DNA of 64,000 bases from Aquificota bacterium (lineage in GTDB: Bacteria > Aquificota > Aquificia > Aquificales > Hydrogenothermaceae): the NCBI GenBank assembly GCA_013153635.1, contig JAADDZ010000024.1:1-64000 (forward strand), given 5' to 3'. Made by a program: the position numbers and the translations under genes. Of this stretch, positions 60,532 to 64,000 are shown one piece after another. Position 1 is the first letter of the stretch, and the number at the start of each line of letters is the position of its first letter. Under the pieces are notes generated by a model. The model was not told the origin of the DNA, did no database searches, and saw only the letters and a list, made by a program, of their open reading frames with translations.

Positions 60532-61725
60532 ATGAAAACTGTAAAAATATTTTTAATCTTTATACTTTTTGTAGTTTTTGGCTGTAGTTCAGACAACTCT
60601 CAAGAAGACGAATGTAAAATAGAACTAATATCAGCTATAGAAAATGAAGACTTTCAGTTAGCACTCTCTATATTAGAAAATGAAAGCTGTAACTTTACAC
60701 AAGAAGAAAAAATCATAAATAAAGCTCTCATATATAACATTCAAGGAAATGTAGACTTTTTAGAGATTTCTGCATATTTAGCTGAATTAATATCCGAAGA
60801 TGAAAAATATAGAAAAATATCCCTATACCTATCTACAGATGCTTCATCTCAAAATCTGCAAAATATAGAAGAAGCTTTGCAGGTTTATTCTCAAATAAAT
60901 AGTGATGATGATTTAGTAACCTACTGCTATACGTACAGAGAAGACCTAACTAGAAAAGAACAAGACATATGTTATTTTGCTGGATTATCGTTTCTTACAA
61001 AGTCAGTTCATACCCTTTTTATAGGGTTAGCAAATGAAGGAGGAAGTACTGCAAAACAGGTAGCAAATAAATTTTTACTGCAGGCTAAAAGGTACACCTT
61101 TTGTACAGAAGATAGAAATCAAAACAATATAATAGATGAGGTTGATGCCCTTTTATGTGCTGTAAAATACTCACAGGGGGATAACTGTGATATTGATAAT
61201 TTACTTTTAACTACAAAAGATATAACAATCGATGTTCAAGGTAATGTATACAACTATTCTCTTTTAAAGATAAAAATAAAAAGTGACGAAGACCAATGCT
61301 CTATATATGAAGATGTGATACTGTACAAACTCTACAGTAAAGATACAAATAAAATAATACTCACAGAAAATTACTGTGACCAAAATTATAGTCCTTGTGA
61401 TACTCCAGATGAAAATAGCTGTTTTCCCTGTCCTGTATTTATAAATGGACAGATGATTCCTATAATAGACACAGTTACATACTCGTTAAACGCTTCATAC
61501 AAAACTATATGGAGTTCTTTTGATGCTCCTGAAGATACAAACATGGCAAAAGTCTCTAGAGACTTCTTAAAAGAGATATGTTTACCAAAACCTGAAGACT
61601 GTATATGTGGACGGACTGACCCATGTACAGAAGAAGATTTAGATTACTATATAGTTCCCCTTACAATAACAGAGGAAGCTTTGATAAATTACCTTCAAAC
61701 CCACTACCAAGAGGAAGAGGATTAA
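60532..61725 (+). CDS. Cys-rich secreted lipoprotein with EF-hand-like loop, unknown family
   Basis: ATG 60532 gives a clean lipoprotein signal (MKTVKIFLIFILFVVFGC). A longer in-frame reading to GTG 60436 has no signal. The mature protein of about 380 residues has 16 further cysteines, densest in residues 280-380 (YCDQNYSPCDTPDENSCFPC, ICLPKPEDCICGRTDPC), suggesting many disulfides. Near residue 195 DRNQNNIIDEVD has the residue pattern of a calcium-binding EF-hand or dockerin loop. The downstream barrel protein, starting right after the stop, carries DRNQNGYVEDD. I do not recognise the family. Confidence 0.65.
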   Translation: MKTVKIFLIFILFVVFGCSSDNSQEDECKIELISAIENEDFQLALSILENESCNFTQEEKIINKALIYNIQGNVDFLEISAYLAELISEDEKYRKISLYLSTDASSQNLQNIEEALQVYSQINSDDDLVTYCYTYREDLTRKEQDICYFAGLSFLTKSVHTLFIGLANEGGSTAKQVANKFLLQAKRYTFCTEDRNQNNIIDEVDALLCAVKYSQGDNCDIDNLLLTTKDITIDVQGNVYNYSLLKIKIKSDEDQCSIYEDVILYKLYSKDTNKIILTENYCDQNYSPCDTPDENSCFPCPVFINGQMIPIIDTVTYSLNASYKTIWSSFDAPEDTNMAKVSRDFLKEICLPKPEDCICGRTDPCTEEDLDYYIVPLTITEEALINYLQTHYQEEED

Positions 61726-62883
61726 ATGAGAAAAATAAATTATATTTTTTTACTGCTTTTCATAGTATTACTAAAAATATCAAACGCCCAGATATATGAA
61801 TACCCAGTTATTTACAAAGACCCAAGGATTATGGGAAGGGGAGGGGTGAATATAGCTTTAGGAGGCTATAGTACATCTGTACTATACAATCCAGCCTCTA
61901 TTTCTTTGAATAAGAAGAACAAATATTTAGTAGATATGCTTAGGATTAATCTAAGTTATGATGAAAACGGGATACCTTTCTTTAATGACATACAAGATGC
62001 GGTATCAACTGGAGATAGAAATCAGAACGGTTATGTAGAAGATGATAGATTGAAAGAAGTTTTAAATGTTTTAAACAGCTACAGCGGTCAAACCGCACAT
62101 GCAGGGTGGGATACTGTTGTTGCTATCTCTAGAACAGGGAGCGATATAGCTTATTCTTTTGGTCTTTTAATATCTACACGGTACACCGCAAAGATATACA
62201 AATACTCTCATACAGAAGGCGTGATAAACGTATACTTTGATAACTACATAGTACCTTTTGCTGGAGTTTCTTTTAACTTCTTTCAAAAGAAACTTTCCTT
62301 AGCTCTATTGTGGAAATATATATTTAGAAGGTCTACATATGACAATGTATCAGCGAGAGAGATAGCATATAAAGGATACGAAATAGACAGCTATATTATA
62401 GACGACTTAGGAGATGAAGGAAAATCAAACGCTTTTGATATAGGAGCTGTGTATAGAATTCCTCTCTTACCTATCCTGAAACCAACCTTAGGAATATCTA
62501 TTCAAAACATTGGAAATCCTGATTTAGGTGAATTAGGAGAATTTCCGCAAACGATAAATGTAGGATTTGGTATGAATCCTATTATCAAAGGATATAGAGG
62601 CATAAAATTAGGAATAGATTACATAGATATAACAAAAAACATAGATACAGACAAGGACACCAAAAAAAGACTTAGATATGGAATGGAGATAAAAGTAATA
62701 GATAATCCTATATTAAACTTTACAGTAAGAACAGGTATCTACCAAGGGTATCTTACCGCAGGGATAGAAGCTAGATTAACAGTCGTTAGTTTTATATTTA
62801 CAACCTACGCAGAAGAGTTAGGTATAGAATCTGGACAAGACAAAAACAGAAGGTATATATTATCAGCTGGATTGTCATGGTGA
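61726..62883 (+). CDS. Outer-membrane beta-barrel protein (PorV/TraF-like), partner of the Cys-rich lipoprotein
   Basis: A 385-residue protein with a signal peptide (IFLLLFIVLLKISNA) and an N-terminal IMGRGGVNIALGGYSTSVLYNPAS motif similar to the PorV/TraF/PorP outer-membrane group. The rest is amphipathic strands ending RYILSAGLSW, typical of barrels. Near residue 95 DRNQNGYVEDD is an EF-hand-like loop, echoing the one in the upstream lipoprotein. The two genes are contiguous (stop and start abut), so they likely act together at the outer membrane. Confidence 0.7.
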   Translation: MRKINYIFLLLFIVLLKISNAQIYEYPVIYKDPRIMGRGGVNIALGGYSTSVLYNPASISLNKKNKYLVDMLRINLSYDENGIPFFNDIQDAVSTGDRNQNGYVEDDRLKEVLNVLNSYSGQTAHAGWDTVVAISRTGSDIAYSFGLLISTRYTAKIYKYSHTEGVINVYFDNYIVPFAGVSFNFFQKKLSLALLWKYIFRRSTYDNVSAREIAYKGYEIDSYIIDDLGDEGKSNAFDIGAVYRIPLLPILKPTLGISIQNIGNPDLGELGEFPQTINVGFGMNPIIKGYRGIKLGIDYIDITKNIDTDKDTKKRLRYGMEIKVIDNPILNFTVRTGIYQGYLTAGIEARLTVVSFIFTTYAEELGIESGQDKNRRYILSAGLSW

Positions 62884-62950
62884 TTTGAAAATAAAGCCTG
62901 TCTATTATATACTATAAACTTGTCTGATTTTAATACTGGAGGAAAGATTT

Positions 62951-63370
62951 ATGAACGCTTTAATTCAAGAAGTAGAAGAAAAGTATATACCAAAGAAAGA
63001 ATATGATTTTAGACCTGGAGATACAGTAAAGGTACATGTAAAGGTAAAAGAGAGGAATAAAGAAAGAATCCAGATATTTGAAGGAGTAGTAATAAGAATC
63101 AAAGGAGCAGGGGCAGGTAAAACTTTTACCGTTAGGAAAGTTTCCTATGGAGTAGGGATAGAAAGGATATTCCCATTTGCATGTCCATCTGTTCAAAATA
63201 TAGAAGTAGTTAAAAGAGGAAAAGTAAGAAGAGCTAAACTCTACTATCTTAGAGAGAGAAAAGGAAAAGCCGCCAAGGTAAAAGAAATAAAAGAATGGGA
63301 AATTATGAAAAGAAGGAAAGAATCCCAAGCCGCGAAAAAATCGAAACAAGAAAACTCCCAAAACCAGTAA
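62951..63370 (+). CDS. rplS: Ribosomal protein bL19
   Basis: A 139-residue protein with [43 protein letters not shown] and [17 protein letters not shown], all bL19. A basic C-terminal extension ([13 protein letters not shown]) exceeds the usual length of about 115. GGAGG precedes the ATG. rnhB follows after 3 bases, a frequent arrangement. Confidence 0.96.
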   Translation: MNALIQEVEEKYIPKKEYDFRPGDTVKVHVKVKERNKERIQIFEGVVIRIKGAGAGKTFTVRKVSYGVGIERIFPFACPSVQNIEVVKRGKVRRAKLYYLRERKGKAAKVKEIKEWEIMKRRKESQAAKKSKQENSQNQ

Positions 63371-63373
63371 TCA

Positions 63374-63952
63374 ATGTTAGAAATAGAAAAAGACCTAACA
63401 TTGAAAGGGTTCAGATACATAGCTGGAGTTGATGAAGCAGGAAGAGGACCCCTTGCAGGTCCTGTTGTATCTGCATCAGTGATATTCCCAAGTAATATAA
63501 AACCTTTTGTACCAGCAGATTCTAAAAAACTTTCGAAAAGAGAGAGAGAAGAGTTGTATTACCAGATAAAAGAATCTGCCTTATCTGTAGGAATAGGGGT
63601 AGTAGATAACACGGTAATAGATAAGATAAACATATTAAACGCAACCAAACTAGCCATGAAAAGAGCAGTTAGAGATTTAAAAATGAAAATAGAGGTTTTA
63701 ATCTCTGACTATGTAAACTTGGAAGAATACTATTGTTTTGCTTTGAAAAAGGCAGATGAAATAAGTCATACAGTTGCCGCATCAAGTATTGTAGCAAAAG
63801 TGTACAGAGACAAAATAATGGAAGAGTTTGCAAAGATATATCCTCATTCCTTTGATAAACATAAAGGTTATCCAACAAAACAACATATAGAAGAACTAAA
63901 AAAATATGGGGTTTCACCTATACACAGAAAATCCTTTAGATTAAGCTTTTGA
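63374..63952 (+). CDS. rnhB: Ribonuclease HII
   Basis: A 192-residue RNase HII with AGVDEAGRGPLAGPV (catalytic Asp and Glu), PADSKKLSKREREELY and HTVAASSIVAKVYRDK with the later catalytic residues. It removes RNA from RNA-DNA hybrids. Past its stop the last 48 bases of the window are A/T-rich and hold no recognisable feature. Confidence 0.95.
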   Translation: MLEIEKDLTLKGFRYIAGVDEAGRGPLAGPVVSASVIFPSNIKPFVPADSKKLSKREREELYYQIKESALSVGIGVVDNTVIDKINILNATKLAMKRAVRDLKMKIEVLISDYVNLEEYYCFALKKADEISHTVAASSIVAKVYRDKIMEEFAKIYPHSFDKHKGYPTKQHIEELKKYGVSPIHRKSFRLSF

Positions 63953-64000
63953 TATTAAACTCCGAAAAAAATTATCAACCTTCATAAAAATAAAAAAAAA

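Noticed and set aside
62960-63361. A 133-codon open frame antisense to rplS
   Set aside because: The plus strand encodes bL19 beyond doubt, and the reverse product is a Phe/Tyr/Ser-rich low-complexity string.
1-64000. CRISPR arrays, insertion sequences, integrases and rRNA genes
   Set aside because: I saw no regularly spaced repeats, transposase or integrase motifs, or rRNA-like sequence in the window.

Overview
The window looks like part of the chromosome of a small-genome, AT-rich thermophile of the Aquificota, most likely a Hydrogenothermaceae member close to Sulfurihydrogenibium. This is inferred by eye from the strong A/T bias, tight operons with 4-bp stop/start overlaps, frequent TTG and GTG starts, multihaem cytochromes, a DsrE/F/H-TusA sulfur-carrier set, a mannosylglycerate-hydrolase-like enzyme and the ispE-tRNA-prs-rplY-pth-rpsF-ssb-rpsR-rplI-dnaB block. 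No database search was run. There are no CRISPR arrays, insertion sequences or integrases. Apart from the sulfotransferase gene cut by the left edge, the genes look intact.

Region by region. (1) 1-10786, minus strand: an extracellular polysaccharide/O-antigen locus. It runs from a WecA-type initiating transferase, through a Wza-like export lipoprotein and a Wzc-like tyrosine kinase, to a set making a dTDP-3-amino-3,6-dideoxyhexose (ketoisomerase, DegT aminotransferase, GNAT acyltransferase). Interleaved are an acyl carrier protein, a FabG-like reductase and an acyl-activating ligase, then a WzxE-like flippase and the cut sulfotransferase. (2) 10787-16187: a 309-bp divergent control region with two perfect 25-bp palindromes, followed by 12-haem and 7-haem c-type cytochromes and a terminator. 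(3) 16186-21268: a GH63-DUF547 fusion, a PAS-GGDEF-EAL sensor and an MlaE-type permease. (4) 21271-27339, minus strand: dnaB, rplI, rpsR, ssb, rpsF, pth, rplY, prs, tRNA-Gln, ispE. (5) 27417-31287: mtnP, a periplasmic rhodanese, a metallophosphatase, trmI and two unknowns. (6) 31359-36933: a second polysaccharide export locus (seven-SLBB protein, Wzi-like barrel, Wzz-like co-polymerase).

(7) 36981-51956: mostly housekeeping (aldo/keto reductase, DksA-like, lspA, mutS2, pgi, uracil-DNA glycosylase, pgsA, rfaE2, ModE-like, pilD, PsiE-like, secG, pyrK, sdhA, peroxiredoxin) with several small unknowns. A perfect 23-bp Fur/PerR-like palindrome precedes the peroxiredoxin gene. (8) 52048-58532: recJ, an unknown, then a compact sulfur-relay operon (nitronate monooxygenase-like, MoeB/ThiF-like, TusA, DsrE, DsrF, DsrH) running into pdxA. 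(9) 58500-63952: two small unknowns, corA, a Cys-rich lipoprotein with a partner outer-membrane barrel, rplS and rnhB.

The strongest candidates for something new are the paired Cys-rich lipoprotein and barrel (60532-62883), which share a DRNQN calcium-loop motif; the GH63-DUF547 fusion; the palindrome pair between the polysaccharide and multihaem operons; the ACP-dependent sugar-acylation module; and the seven-SLBB exporter. All functions are inferred from sequence features read by eye.
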